Assembly (NCBI RefSeq): GCF_020532665.2
Contig: NZ_JAIWPG020000007.1
Coordinates: forward strand, 124,001-188,000
Direction: 5' to 3'
DNA from: Lelliottia sp. WAP21
GTDB lineage: Bacteria > Pseudomonadota > Gammaproteobacteria > Enterobacterales > Enterobacteriaceae
Length of the DNA stretch: 64,000 nucleotides
In this document: one piece after another, positions 49,253 through 58,750 of the stretch
How the letters are laid out: the number at the start of each line of letters is the position of its first letter
Position numbering within the stretch: the first letter of the stretch is position 1
Made by a program: the position numbers and the translations under genes
The notes under the pieces: generated by a model
What the model was told of the DNA's origin: nothing
The model's input: only the letters and a program-made list of their open reading frames with translations
Database searches by the model: none

Positions 49253-49373
49253 GGTTTTCCTCACTTAACGGTGCTCGTTTTGTTCAGCCTAAGCGAGAAG
49301 GTGTCAGGAAATGTCTGCCTGCACTAAAGAAGCGCAAATTTCCTGCGCCACAACCCAGCCGCAGACAAGACAG

Positions 49374-49389
49374 ACGCAAACGTTTTCGT
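49374..49389 (+). promoter_or_regulatory. PurR box upstream of purT
   Basis: ACGCAAACGTTTTCGT is an essentially perfect PurR operator (consensus ACGCAAACGTTTNCNT), 34 bp before the purT start. It predicts repression by PurR with hypoxanthine or guanine. Confidence 0.85.
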
Positions 49390-49422
49390 TTATACTGCAC
49401 GCAACTTTTTCAGGGGGATTTT

Positions 49423-50601
49423 ATGACTCGTTTGGGAACTGCTCTGCGTCCATCCGCGACGCGTGTGATGCTGCTGGGTTCGGGTGAACTGGGCAAAGAA
49501 GTGGCGATAGAATGCCAGCGAATGGGTATCGAGGTGATTGCCGTTGATCGTTATGCGGACGCACCCGCAATGCATGTTGCCCATCGTTCGCACGTCATCA
49601 ATATGCTCGACCCGGATGCCTTGCGCGCGCTGATCGAGCAGGAAAAGCCTGATTATGTTGTCCCGGAGATTGAAGCCATCGCCACCGACACCCTGCTGGC
49701 GCTGGAAGCGGAAGGACAGCGAGTGGTCCCCTGCGCCCGGGCAGCGAAGCTGACCATGAATCGGGAAGGTATTCGCCGTCTGGCTGCCGAAACCTTGTCG
49801 CTCCCCACTTCACGCTATCGTTTTGCTGAAGATAAAGCAGCGTTTTTACACGCCGTCGAGGAGATAGGCTTCCCGTGCATCATAAAGCCTGTAATGAGTT
49901 CATCCGGTAAAGGCCAGAGTTTTATACGGGATGCCGAAAGCCTGGATGCCGCGTGGGATTACGCGCAACGTGGCGGGCGCGCCGGAGCCGGACGGGTGAT
50001 TGTTGAAGGCGTTGTCACCTTTGATTTCGAGATTACGCTTCTGACCGTTAATGCCATTGATGGCGTGCATTTCTGCGATCCCATTGGACATCGTCAGGAA
50101 GACGGGGATTATCGCGAATCCTGGCAGCCGCAGCAGATGAGCACCCTGGCGTTGAAACGTGCCCAGGAGATTGCGCGCGAGGTTGTGCTGGCGCTGGGAG
50201 GATATGGCTTATTCGGCGTAGAACTCTTTGTTTGTGGTGATGAGGTTGTCTTCAGTGAAATCTCCCCTCGTCCGCATGATACCGGCATGGTGACGCTGAT
50301 CTCGCAAGATCTCTCGGAATTTGCCCTGCACGTTCGTGCGTTCCTTGGGTTGCCGATAGGCGGCATTCGTCAGTACGGCCCGTCTGCGTCGGCGGTGATC
50401 CTGCCGCAATTAACCAGCCAGGACGTGACCTTCGATCGCGTGGATGGCGCGCTGGGTGCAGGTATGCAGATTCGTTTATTTGGCAAGCCTGAAATAGACG
50501 GCGTGCGCCGTTTAGGGGTGGCACTCGCGGTGGCCGATAACGTGGATGACGCCATCGAACGGGCGAAGATGGCCGCGGCAAGTGTGAAGGTGGAAGGATA
50601 A
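49423..50601 (+). CDS. purT: Formate-dependent GAR transformylase PurT, 392 aa
   Basis: An ATP-grasp enzyme that formylates glycinamide ribonucleotide with formate in purine synthesis, parallel to PurN. Visible are the N-terminal [19 protein letters not shown], the ATP-grasp loop [13 protein letters not shown], and metal-binding [20 protein letters not shown] 49423 follows GGGGG and gives the E. coli length. Divergent from yebE; a terminator shared with eda follows. Confidence 0.97.
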   Translation: MTRLGTALRPSATRVMLLGSGELGKEVAIECQRMGIEVIAVDRYADAPAMHVAHRSHVINMLDPDALRALIEQEKPDYVVPEIEAIATDTLLALEAEGQRVVPCARAAKLTMNREGIRRLAAETLSLPTSRYRFAEDKAAFLHAVEEIGFPCIIKPVMSSSGKGQSFIRDAESLDAAWDYAQRGGRAGAGRVIVEGVVTFDFEITLLTVNAIDGVHFCDPIGHRQEDGDYRESWQPQQMSTLALKRAQEIAREVVLALGGYGLFGVELFVCGDEVVFSEISPRPHDTGMVTLISQDLSEFALHVRAFLGLPIGGIRQYGPSASAVILPQLTSQDVTFDRVDGALGAGMQIRLFGKPEIDGVRRLGVALAVADNVDDAIERAKMAAASVKVEG

Positions 50602-50602
50602 C

Positions 50603-50627
50603 AAAACGGGCCGAATGGCCCGTTTTT
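50603..50627. terminator. Bidirectional terminator between purT and eda
   Basis: A 7-bp stem ACGGGCC/GGCCCGT, loop GAAT, flanked by A4 and T5, between the two convergent genes. Confidence 0.9.
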
Positions 50628-50635
50628 CGTCTGCT

Positions 50636-51277
50636 TTACTGCTTCGCGCCTTCGACGGCTTCGCGCGCCAGCTTAGTGATGCGATCCCAGTCGCCTGCTT
50701 CCAGCGCATCCGCCGGAACCAGCCAGGAGCCACCAATACACAGCACGCTTTTCAGCGCCAGGTAATCGCGGTAGTTGGCAGGAGAAATGCCGCCGGTCGG
50801 GCAGAAACGCACCTGAGAGAATGGCCCTGCAATGGCCTGCAGCGCTTTGGTGCCGCCGTTGGCCTCTGCCGGGAAGAATTTAAACTCTTTCAGGCCGTAG
50901 TCCATACCCAGCATCAGTTCAGAAACCGTGCTTATACCCGGGATCAGCGGGATAGTCCCTTCCGTTGCCGCTTTCAGCAGAGGCTCGGTCAGGCCCGGGC
51001 TGATGGCAAACTGCGCGCCTGCTTCAGTCACTTCTGCCAGCTGCTGAGGATTCAATACGGTTCCTGCACCGATAATGGCCTCCGGCACCTCTTTCGCAAT
51101 GGCACGGATCGCGTCCATAGCACAGGCAGTACGCAGTGTCACTTCAAGAACACGCACGCCACCGGCAACTAACGCTTTCGCCATCGGCACCGCGTGTTCC
51201 AGTTTATTTACCACGATGACCGGGACTACAGGACCCGTGGTCAGGATTGCTTCTGCACTTGTTTTCCAGTTTTTCAT
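50636..51277 (-). CDS. eda: KDPG/KHG aldolase Eda, 213 aa
   Basis: Splits 2-keto-3-deoxy-6-phosphogluconate to pyruvate and glyceraldehyde-3-phosphate, the last step of the Entner-Doudoroff pathway. The Schiff-base Lys lies in [15 protein letters not shown], and the phosphate site in [11 protein letters not shown]. Length equals E. coli. It follows edd by 37 bp and is cotranscribed; the kdgR repressor gene at 23.8-24.6 kb may also act on it. Confidence 0.97.
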   Translation of the reverse strand: MKNWKTSAEAILTTGPVVPVIVVNKLEHAVPMAKALVAGGVRVLEVTLRTACAMDAIRAIAKEVPEAIIGAGTVLNPQQLAEVTEAGAQFAISPGLTEPLLKAATEGTIPLIPGISTVSELMLGMDYGLKEFKFFPAEANGGTKALQAIAGPFSQVRFCPTGGISPANYRDYLALKSVLCIGGSWLVPADALEAGDWDRITKLAREAVEGAKQ

Positions 51278-51314
51278 CAGAGTTTTCTCTCGCCAGATCG
51301 ATAAATCTTTCGTC

Positions 51315-53126
51315 TTAAAACGTTATACAGGTTGCGCCCTGTTCAGCCCCGGAGAGTTTCTCACGCAGTGCACTGAACATTTCGCGGCCTGTTCCCACAC
51401 GCGACGCGCTGAGGTCAGGAATATGCGGCTTGCGGGTTTCAAGTTCTGCTTCATCCACCAGCAGGGTCAGTTCACCTGTCTGGCCATTCACGCGGATGAG
51501 GTCTCCATCGCGGACTTTTGCCAGTAACCCACCATCGTATGCTTCGGGGGTCACATGAATTGCAGAAGGTACTTTACCCGATGCGCCGGAGAGTCGTCCA
51601 TCGGTAACAAGTGCAATTTTGAAACGGCGGTCCAATAATACACCAAGTGGTGGCATAAGTTTATGTAATTCTGGCATGCCGTTCGCTTTTGGCCCCTGAT
51701 GGCGCACCACGACGACACAATCCTTGTCGAGCAAGCCCGCATCGAAGGCCGGTAAAACATCATGCTGGCTTTCAAACACCACGGCCGGGGCTTCGATAAT
51801 CTGGTTCTCTTCCGGTACGGCAGAAGTTTTCATCACCGCGCGCCCCAGGTTACCGCTCAGCACTTTAGTGCCGCCGTGGCGGGAGAACGGTTGTTCAAAG
51901 GTGGCGATAACCTGCTTATCGAGGGAATCCTGCGCCCCTTCGCGCCAGTCCAGCTCACCGTTGTTCAGCCATGGTTCAAGGGTATAACGCTGCAGACCAT
52001 GGCCTGCGACGGTATTAACGTCTTCGTGCAGTAATCCGCCTTTTAACAGTTCGCGGATCAGAACAGGCACCCCGCCAGCAGCCTGGAAGTGGTTGATATC
52101 GGCAGGACCATTAGGATAGAGGCGTGCCATCAGTGGCACCACGGAGGAGATATCGGAGAAATCATCCCAGTTGATTAAAATGCCTGCCGCTCGCGCCATC
52201 GCCACCAGGTGCATGGTGTGGTTAGTTGAACCGCCGGTTGCCAGCAGCGCGACAATCCCGTTGACGATCACTTTTTCGTCCACCATTTTACCCAACGGCA
52301 TCCACTCGTTACCGTTACCCGTCAGACGGGTCACCTGACACGCCGCTGCCTCGGTTAACGCCTGGCGAAGAGGGGCATCCGGCTGAATGAACGACGAGCC
52401 GGGCAACTGCATCCCCATAAACTCCACTACCATCTGGTTGGTATTGGCTGTGCCGTAGAAGGTGCAGGTACCTGGTGCATGATAAGACGCGGCTTCGGCT
52501 TCAAGCAACGCAGCGCGATCGGCTTTGCCTTCAGCATAGAGCTGACGGATACGGACTTTTTCTTTGTTCGGTAAGCCGCTCGCCATCGGACCAGACGGCA
52601 CAAAGATGGCAGGCAAGTGACCAAACGACAGGGCCGCCATGGCCAGCCCCGGGACAATCTTATCGCAGACGCCCAGGTACAACGCACCGTCGAACATATT
52701 ATGCGACAGGCCAACCGCCGCGGACATGGCGATGACTTCACGGCTCAGCAGGGACAATTCCATGCCATCCTGCCCTTGTGTCACTCCGTCACACATGGCC
52801 GGAACACCACCTGCCACCTGCCCGACGGCATTGGCGCTGTGCAGCGCTTTACGAATAATGTCCGGATAGTGCTCGTAGGGCTGGTGCGCCGAGAGCATGT
52901 CGTTATAAGAGGTAATGATCGCAATATTGTTACGCAGCATGCTTTTCAGCGATGCTTTATCGTCAGGCTGACAGGCGGCGAAACCGTGTGCCAGGTTGCC
53001 ACAGGCCAGCTGTGAACGATGGACAGTATCCGTTTTGGCCTGCTCGATGCGTGCGAGGTAGGCAGAACGCGTCTTTTTAGAGCGTTCGATAATACGATTT
53101 GTTACCCGTAACATTACTGGATTCAT
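51315..53126 (-). CDS. edd: 6-Phosphogluconate dehydratase Edd, 603 aa
   Basis: An IlvD/Edd-family 4Fe-4S dehydratase that makes KDPG from 6-phosphogluconate. Cluster and active-site segments: [47 protein letters not shown] and [27 protein letters not shown] precedes the ATG. First gene of edd-eda. A GntR operator lies 195 bp upstream, beyond the zwf terminator. Confidence 0.97.
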   Translation of the reverse strand: MNPVMLRVTNRIIERSKKTRSAYLARIEQAKTDTVHRSQLACGNLAHGFAACQPDDKASLKSMLRNNIAIITSYNDMLSAHQPYEHYPDIIRKALHSANAVGQVAGGVPAMCDGVTQGQDGMELSLLSREVIAMSAAVGLSHNMFDGALYLGVCDKIVPGLAMAALSFGHLPAIFVPSGPMASGLPNKEKVRIRQLYAEGKADRAALLEAEAASYHAPGTCTFYGTANTNQMVVEFMGMQLPGSSFIQPDAPLRQALTEAAACQVTRLTGNGNEWMPLGKMVDEKVIVNGIVALLATGGSTNHTMHLVAMARAAGILINWDDFSDISSVVPLMARLYPNGPADINHFQAAGGVPVLIRELLKGGLLHEDVNTVAGHGLQRYTLEPWLNNGELDWREGAQDSLDKQVIATFEQPFSRHGGTKVLSGNLGRAVMKTSAVPEENQIIEAPAVVFESQHDVLPAFDAGLLDKDCVVVVRHQGPKANGMPELHKLMPPLGVLLDRRFKIALVTDGRLSGASGKVPSAIHVTPEAYDGGLLAKVRDGDLIRVNGQTGELTLLVDEAELETRKPHIPDLSASRVGTGREMFSALREKLSGAEQGATCITF

Positions 53127-53247
53127 AGAGGCTCCTAAAATTTATCTCTCCGGATCCGGGATGTTAACAAGGTAAGACGTAAGTATTAACACGGCTGAAA
53201 CGCTTGCTGTCCGGAGCCAGGGGGCAAAATCACTGTCCTCAGTGTAA

Positions 53248-53283
53248 TAAAAAAAGCTCCGCGGGTGAATCCACACGGAGCTT
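53248..53283 (-). terminator. Terminator of zwf within the edd upstream region
   Basis: On the minus strand AAGCTCCG...CGGAGCTT with a loop of about 12 bases and a T7 run. It lies 78 bp after the zwf stop and about 120 bp before the edd start. Confidence 0.88.
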
Positions 53284-53320
53284 AAATGATTAAAAATTGT
53301 GCCAGAATCTGTGTCAGATC

Positions 53321-53336
53321 ATGTTACCGGTAAAAT
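53321..53336. promoter_or_regulatory. GntR operator in the zwf-edd gap
   Basis: ATGTTACCGGTAAAAT matches the gluconate repressor operator ATGTTACCGGTAACAT in all but one base. GntR control of edd is known in E. coli. It lies between the zwf stop and the zwf terminator. Confidence 0.8.
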
Positions 53337-53360
53337 AACCCGTTTGGATTACCGATTCAC

Positions 53361-54836
53361 TTACTCGAACTCATTCCAGGAACGGCCATCACGGGTGATC
53401 ATCGCGACGGAAGCAACAGGTCCCCAGGTCCCGGCCTGATACGGTTTTGGCGCATCCTGATCGGCAGCCCAGGCTTCGGTAATGGAGTCTACCCATTTCC
53501 AGGCTTCCTCTACCTCATCGCGACGCACAAACAGCGCCTGAATGCCGCGCATGGTTTCCAGCAGCAGGCGTTCATACGCGTCGGCAAGGTGCGTTTCATT
53601 GAAGGTTTCAGAGTAGCTCAGATCCAGCTTGGTGGTCTGCAGGTTATGCTTATGGTCCAGACCCGGCACCTTATTCAGCACCTGAATGTCCACCCCTTCG
53701 TCAGGCTGCAGACGAATGGTCAGTTTGTTCTGCGGCAGCTCCTGCCAGGACTCTTTAAACAGGTTCAGTTCCGGATTTTTAAAATAGACCACAACTTCTG
53801 AACATTTGGTTGGCAGACGTTTCCCGGTGCGCAGATAGAACGGAACACCCGCCCAGCGCCAGTTATCAATATCCACGCGAATCGCAACGAAAGTTTCGGT
53901 GTTGCTGGACTTGTTCGCGCCCTCTTCTTCCAGATAGCCCGGTACTTTTTTGCCCTGAGCAAAACCAGAGGTGTATTGGCCGCGAACCGTTTTTTCACGC
54001 ACATTCGAACGATCGATACGACGCAGCGATTTCAGGACTTTCACTTTTTCATCACGAATGTTGTCAGCAGACAGATCGGACGGCGGAGACATGGCAATCA
54101 TGCACAGAATTTGCAACAGGTGGTTTTGAATCATGTCGCGCATCTGACCGGCCTGGTCAAAATAACCCCAGCGCCCTTCAATCCCCACCTCTTCAGCCAC
54201 GGTAATCTCGACGTGGTCGATCGTGCGGTTATCCCAGTTGTTGGCAAACAGCGAGTTCGCAAAACGCAGCGCCAGCAGGTTCAGAACGGTCTCTTTGCCG
54301 AGATAGTGGTCAATACGATAGACCTGACACTCTTCGAAATATTCGCCTACCTGATCGTTAATTTCACGAGAGGTCGCCAGCGAGTTTCCGAGCGGTTTTT
54401 CCATGACGACACGCGCAGGCCTGGCGTTGAGCTTCGCTTCACCGAGGCCCTTACAGATAGCGCCGAAGGTGCTTGGCGGCATGGCGAAATAGTTAATCGT
54501 GACGCGATTTTCCTGGTCAAGCATTTTGCCCAGACGGGTAAACGCCTTGACGTCATTCACGTCGAGATTGCAGAAATCAAGACGGCCACTGAGGGAATCC
54601 CACAGGCTCTCATCGATTTTCTCTTTCATGAAGGTTTCAAGCGCTTCACGCACCACTTTGGTGTAAGCGTCTTTATCCCAGTCAGCACGCCCTACGCCCA
54701 GGATACGCGTATCCGGATGAAGCTGGCCTGCTTTTTCCAGTTGGTACAGGGAAGGCAGCAATTTACGGCGTGCAAGATCGCCTTTCGCGCCGAAAATGAC
54801 CAGGTCACATGCCTGGGCTGTTTGCGTTACCGCCAT
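53361..54836 (-). CDS. zwf: Glucose-6-phosphate dehydrogenase Zwf, 491 aa
   Basis: Oxidises glucose-6-phosphate to 6-phosphogluconolactone, the entry to the pentose phosphate and Entner-Doudoroff pathways. The NADP-binding loop [16 protein letters not shown] and the active-site [16 protein letters not shown] are intact. ATG 54836 ([15 protein letters not shown]) follows GAGGAG and gives the E. coli length. The upstream region carries HexR and Sox/Mar-type sites. Divergent from hexR. Confidence 0.97.
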   Translation of the reverse strand: MAVTQTAQACDLVIFGAKGDLARRKLLPSLYQLEKAGQLHPDTRILGVGRADWDKDAYTKVVREALETFMKEKIDESLWDSLSGRLDFCNLDVNDVKAFTRLGKMLDQENRVTINYFAMPPSTFGAICKGLGEAKLNARPARVVMEKPLGNSLATSREINDQVGEYFEECQVYRIDHYLGKETVLNLLALRFANSLFANNWDNRTIDHVEITVAEEVGIEGRWGYFDQAGQMRDMIQNHLLQILCMIAMSPPSDLSADNIRDEKVKVLKSLRRIDRSNVREKTVRGQYTSGFAQGKKVPGYLEEEGANKSSNTETFVAIRVDIDNWRWAGVPFYLRTGKRLPTKCSEVVVYFKNPELNLFKESWQELPQNKLTIRLQPDEGVDIQVLNKVPGLDHKHNLQTTKLDLSYSETFNETHLADAYERLLLETMRGIQALFVRRDEVEEAWKWVDSITEAWAADQDAPKPYQAGTWGPVASVAMITRDGRSWNEFE

Positions 54837-54881
54837 GTCATTCTCCTCAGTTGGATATCCTGATGCTTGTGCCAGGAATCG

Positions 54882-54898
54882 TTGTAATTTTATTACAA
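54882..54898. promoter_or_regulatory. HexR operator at the zwf promoter
   Basis: TTGTAATTTTATTACAA is a perfect palindrome about A/T-rich centre and fits the HexR consensus TGTARTWWWATTACA reported for gammaproteobacteria. It overlaps the expected zwf transcription start and faces the hexR gene. Confidence 0.85.
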
Positions 54899-54937
54899 TG
54901 CACTGTACTGCTTTTACGTCATTCCCGAAACCATTAG

Positions 54938-54957
54938 CGCTTAACGTCGCGTGCGAT
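54938..54957 (-). promoter_or_regulatory. SoxS/MarA/Rob box upstream of zwf
   Basis: On the minus strand ATCGCACGCGACGTTAAGCG. It agrees with the core GCAC-N5-RYYAA of the Sox/Mar box and with the E. coli zwf box as I recall it. It lies about 40-60 bp before the expected start of zwf transcription. Confidence 0.65.
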
Positions 54958-55193
54958 ACCGCGATTTTGCGCCCTTTTTCGACAGCAGGCTTTGCCGTCG
55001 ACATGAAACGGGCGAATCATTGTTCAGTCAGGTTGTCGTCAAAACCCGACAGCGATCAAGTAATGAAAAAAAACAACGACATTTCTGCTCGTTCATTACC
55101 CTTAAGCTGTGGCGCAGGGGTATATTCTTGCTAATTCGAATCATGATTTCATCAATTTATGAAATCGTTTCCACCCGCGAGCGTTTTGTCATA

Positions 55194-56039
55194 ATGAACA
55201 TGCTGGAAAAAATCCAGTTTCAACTGGAACACCTTAGCAAATCCGAGCGAAAAGTGGCCGATGTGATTCTTGCCTCCCCCGCTCAGGCTATTCATTCAAG
55301 CATCGCTGCGCTGGCGCAAGAGTCCGGGGTCAGCGAACCCACGGTAAACCGATTTTGCCGCAGTCTCGACACGCGGGGTTTTCCCGATTTTAAACTGCAT
55401 CTGGCACAAAGTCTGGCAAACGGCACACCTTATGTAAATCGCCATGTCGATGAAGACGACAGCGTCGAGGCTTACACGGCGAAAATTTTCGAATCCGCGA
55501 TGGCCACGCTCGACCAGGTTCGGCAGTCGATGGATATGGCGTCGATCAATCGTGCCGTGGATCTGCTCACGCAGGCCAAACGTATTGCCTTTTTTGGGCT
55601 AGGTTCTTCGGCCGCCGTGGCGCATGATGCCATGAACAAGTTTTTCCGTTTTAACGTCCCTATTATTTATTCAGACGACATCGTGCTGCAACGCATGAGC
55701 TGTATGAATTGTAACGAAGATGATGTGGTTGTGCTCATCTCACATACCGGTCGAACTAAAAGTCTGGTAGAACTGGCGCAACTGGCCCGTGAAAACGATG
55801 CCATGGTAATCGCGTTGACCACCGCAGGTACGCCGCTTTCGCGCGAAGCGACCCTGTCGATTACCCTGGACGTCCCGGAGGACACGGATATGTATATGCC
55901 CATGGTCTCCCGTCTTGCTCAATTAACCGTCGTTGACGTGCTGGCAACGGGGTTTACGCTCCGACGCGGCGCAAAATTCAGAGATAACTTGAAGCGGGTC
56001 AAAGAAGCGCTCAAGGAATCGCGTTTTGATAAAGAATGA
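55194..56039 (+). CDS. hexR: RpiR-family regulator HexR, 281 aa
   Basis: A repressor of central sugar catabolism that responds to KDPG. N-terminal HTH (SSIAALAQESGVSEPTVNRF) and C-terminal SIS sugar-phosphate domain (IAFFGLGSSAAVAHDAMNKF). ATG 55194 matches the E. coli start MNMLEKIQ. The protein stops at ESRFDKE, about eight residues short of the E. coli C-terminus (289). pykA follows 128 bp downstream. The HexR operator at 54882-54898 lies before the divergent zwf. Confidence 0.95.
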   Translation: MNMLEKIQFQLEHLSKSERKVADVILASPAQAIHSSIAALAQESGVSEPTVNRFCRSLDTRGFPDFKLHLAQSLANGTPYVNRHVDEDDSVEAYTAKIFESAMATLDQVRQSMDMASINRAVDLLTQAKRIAFFGLGSSAAVAHDAMNKFFRFNVPIIYSDDIVLQRMSCMNCNEDDVVVLISHTGRTKSLVELAQLARENDAMVIALTTAGTPLSREATLSITLDVPEDTDMYMPMVSRLAQLTVVDVLATGFTLRRGAKFRDNLKRVKEALKESRFDKE

Positions 56040-56167
56040 CTCGATAAGAGTGGTAGTCCCCATCATATAACAAGGTTGTTACTTTTTTCGGTATTCGGTA
56101 AGTTTTACAAAGCACCGAATCTTATGTTCACGCAACACCAAAGTTGTTTCAGTCAACGGAGTATTAC

Positions 56168-57610
56168 ATGTCCAGAAGGCTTCGCAGAACCAAGATCGTT
56201 ACTACCTTAGGCCCGGCAACTGACCGCGATAATAATCTCGAAAAAATTATTGCTGCGGGCGCCAACGTAGTGCGCATGAACTTCTCTCACGGTACCGCAG
56301 AAGATCACAAATTACGTGCAGATAAGGTCCGTGAGATCGCGGCAAAACTGGGGCGTCACGTGGCCATCCTCGGCGACCTTCAGGGTCCGAAGATCCGTGT
56401 TTCGACGTTTAAAGAAGGCAAAGTTTTCCTTAACATCGGCGATAAATTCCTCCTCGACGCCAACCTGGGTAAAGGTGAAGGCGATAAAGAGCGCGTCGGT
56501 ATCGACTATAAAGGCCTGCCGGCTGACGTGGTGCCTGGCGATATTCTGCTGCTCGACGATGGACGCGTGCAGCTTAAGGTGCTGGAAGTTCAGGGCATGC
56601 AGGTCTTCACCGAAGTGACCGTCGGTGGCCCGCTCTCCAACAATAAAGGCATCAATAAACTGGGCGGTGGCCTGTCTGCGGAAGCGCTTACCGAAAAAGA
56701 CAAAGCGGACATCATTACGGCAGCGCAAATTGGCGTGGACTATCTGGCCGTCTCTTTCCCGCGCTGCGGCGAAGATTTGAACTATGCTCGCCGTCTGGCG
56801 CGTGATGCGGGTTGCGATGCAAAAATCGTGGCTAAAGTTGAACGTGCGGAAGCGGTGTGCAGCCAGGATGCCATGGATGATGTGATCCTGGCGTCCGACG
56901 TGGTGATGGTTGCCCGTGGCGACCTGGGCGTTGAAATCGGTGACCCGGAACTGGTAGGTATCCAGAAGGCGCTGATTCGTCGTGCACGTCAACTGAACCG
57001 CTCGGTGATTACCGCGACCCAGATGATGGAGTCGATGATCACCAACCCAATGCCAACGCGTGCAGAGGTGATGGACGTCGCCAACGCCGTGCTGGATGGC
57101 ACCGATGCCGTGATGCTCTCTGCTGAAACCGCGGCGGGTCAGTATCCGGCTGAAACCGTGGCCGCGATGGCACGTGTTTGTCTGGGCGCTGAGAAGATCC
57201 CAAGCATCAACGTCTCTAAACATCGTCTGGACATTCAGTTCGACAATGTGGAAGAAGCGATCTCCATGTCAGCGATGTACGCGGCAAACCATCTGAAAGG
57301 GGTGACCGCGATCATCACCATGACGGAGTCCGGCCGTACCGCGCTGATGACGTCCCGTATCAGCTCTGGCCTGCCTATCTTCGCAATGTCACGTCATGAG
57401 CGTACCCTGAACCTGACCGCCCTGTATCGCGGCGTGACCCCGGTTCATTTCGATAGCCATAACGATGGCGTTGCGGCGGCTAATGATGCAGTTAACCTGC
57501 TGCGCGACAAGGGTTATCTGGTGTCGGGTGATATCGTAATCGTCACCCAGGGTGACGTCATGAGTACCGTGGGTTCGACCAACACCACGCGTGTGATGAC
57601 CGTCGAGTAA
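56168..57610 (+). CDS. pykA: Pyruvate kinase II PykA, 480 aa
   Basis: The AMP-activated pyruvate kinase. Visible are the N-terminal [18 protein letters not shown], substrate residues in [14 protein letters not shown], the active-site [17 protein letters not shown] and [20 protein letters not shown], and a C-terminal allosteric domain ending [15 protein letters not shown] 56168 gives 480 residues as in E. coli; an in-frame ATG at 56144 would add eight residues upstream of the GGAG ribosome site. Confidence 0.97.
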   Translation: MSRRLRRTKIVTTLGPATDRDNNLEKIIAAGANVVRMNFSHGTAEDHKLRADKVREIAAKLGRHVAILGDLQGPKIRVSTFKEGKVFLNIGDKFLLDANLGKGEGDKERVGIDYKGLPADVVPGDILLLDDGRVQLKVLEVQGMQVFTEVTVGGPLSNNKGINKLGGGLSAEALTEKDKADIITAAQIGVDYLAVSFPRCGEDLNYARRLARDAGCDAKIVAKVERAEAVCSQDAMDDVILASDVVMVARGDLGVEIGDPELVGIQKALIRRARQLNRSVITATQMMESMITNPMPTRAEVMDVANAVLDGTDAVMLSAETAAGQYPAETVAAMARVCLGAEKIPSINVSKHRLDIQFDNVEEAISMSAMYAANHLKGVTAIITMTESGRTALMTSRISSGLPIFAMSRHERTLNLTALYRGVTPVHFDSHNDGVAAANDAVNLLRDKGYLVSGDIVIVTQGDVMSTVGSTNTTRVMTVE

Positions 57611-57633
57611 GTCATACCGCCCGTGACACTTAT

Positions 57634-57663
57634 AAAAATCCCCCGACGTCGGGGGATTTTTTT
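57634..57663. terminator. Bidirectional terminator between pykA and lpxM
   Basis: A 10-bp palindromic stem ATCCCCCGAC/GTCGGGGGAT with A5 on the left and T7 on the right; the T-run reaches the lpxM stop codon. Confidence 0.92.
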
Positions 57664-58633
57664 ATTTTCTGGGGTATAACTCTTTACGCTTATACGGCTC
57701 TTTTTCGCCGGGCTTACGCGTTTTGAGCAGCTTCAAAATCCAGGTGTATTGTTCTTTATGCGGCCCCACCAGGATTTCGACCTCCTCGTTCATCCGACGC
57801 GCAATGGTATTATCATCCGCCGTCATCAGGTCATCCATTGGCGGGCGAACCTCAATCGTCAGGCGGTGTGTTTTTCCATCGTAAACGGGGAACAGCGGTA
57901 TCACCCGTGCATCACACACCTTCATTAAACGACCAATCGCGGGTAGCGTGGCTTTATAGGTCGCAAAGAAATTAACGAATTCACTGTGCTCGGCACCGTG
58001 GTCCTGGTCGGGTAAATAATAGCCCCAGTACCCCTGACGGATAGATTTGATAAACGGCTTGATACCATCGTTACGCGCATGCAGACGTCCGCCAAAGCGG
58101 CGACGTACGGTGTTCCACGTGTAATCGAAAATTTTGTTCCCTTGATTATGGAACATGGCCGCCATTTTTTGACCTTGCGATGCCATTAACATGGCCGGAA
58201 TATCAACGCCCCAGCCATGGGGAACGAGGAAAATCACCTTTTCGTTGTTACGCTGCATCTCATCAATGATCTCACGTCCTTTCCAGTCGACGCGGTGCAT
58301 CAGCTTGTCCGGCCCACGTAGCGCCAGCTCTCCCATCATCGCCATCGCCTGCGGGGCGGTGGCGAACATCGCATCGATAATGGCTTCGCGTTCAGCGTCC
58401 GTTTTTTCGGGGAAGCAGTAAAGAAGGTTGATCTGCGCACGGCGTCGGGCGCTTTTACCTAATCGCCCTGCCAGACGGCCCAGCTTACCCAATATCGGAT
58501 CGCGAACCGAAGCCGGGAGTAAGGCGATTCCTGCAAACGCGTACACGCCCAGCCAGGCGCCCCAGTGTCTTGGATGACGAAAAGATTTCTCAAACTCAGG
58601 AATATACTCAATGTTGTTTTTTTTGGTTTCCAT
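57662..58633 (-). CDS. lpxM: Lipid A myristoyltransferase LpxM (MsbB), 323 aa
   Basis: Adds the final myristoyl chain to lipid A in the inner membrane. The acyltransferase motif H-x4-D is His139-Asp144 in VPHGWGVDIPAML, followed by FHNQGNKIFDYTWNTVRRRF. One hydrophobic anchor is near residues 26-42. ATG 58633 (METKKNN) matches E. coli in start and length. Next to mepM, in the same orientation but with a terminator between. Confidence 0.97.
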   Translation of the reverse strand: METKKNNIEYIPEFEKSFRHPRHWGAWLGVYAFAGIALLPASVRDPILGKLGRLAGRLGKSARRRAQINLLYCFPEKTDAEREAIIDAMFATAPQAMAMMGELALRGPDKLMHRVDWKGREIIDEMQRNNEKVIFLVPHGWGVDIPAMLMASQGQKMAAMFHNQGNKIFDYTWNTVRRRFGGRLHARNDGIKPFIKSIRQGYWGYYLPDQDHGAEHSEFVNFFATYKATLPAIGRLMKVCDARVIPLFPVYDGKTHRLTIEVRPPMDDLMTADDNTIARRMNEEVEILVGPHKEQYTWILKLLKTRKPGEKEPYKRKELYPRK

Positions 58634-58700
58634 GCGGGTTCCAGGGTCTGGTGACGCAAAAAGATAATGAGATAGTGTAGCGAGGCTGATTGCTACGCAC

Positions 58701-58736
58701 AAAAGAAAAAGCCGGCGCAGAGAACTGCACCGGCTT
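58701..58736 (-). terminator. Terminator of mepM
   Basis: On the minus strand AAAGCCGGTGCAG/CTGCGCCGGCTTT (one G-T pair), loop TTCT, followed by TT then CTTTT. It separates mepM from lpxM. Confidence 0.88.
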
Positions 58737-58750
58737 TAAAACATACGGGG

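Larger units (their letters stand above)
54837..55193. other. zwf-hexR divergent control region
   Basis: 357 bp without a gene. It holds the zwf promoter elements listed separately (HexR operator, TACAGT -10 near 54904-54909, Sox/Mar box) on the left and the hexR leader on the right. I see no second HexR palindrome near the hexR start. Confidence 0.7.

Noticed and set aside
53976-54863. Plus-strand frame of 295 codons opposite zwf
   Set aside because: Antisense shadow of zwf; Phe/His-rich and without homology I recognise.
56312-57223. Long minus-strand frame (303 codons) opposite pykA
   Set aside because: Same reason: it mirrors pykA codons and has a His/Arg-rich unreal composition.
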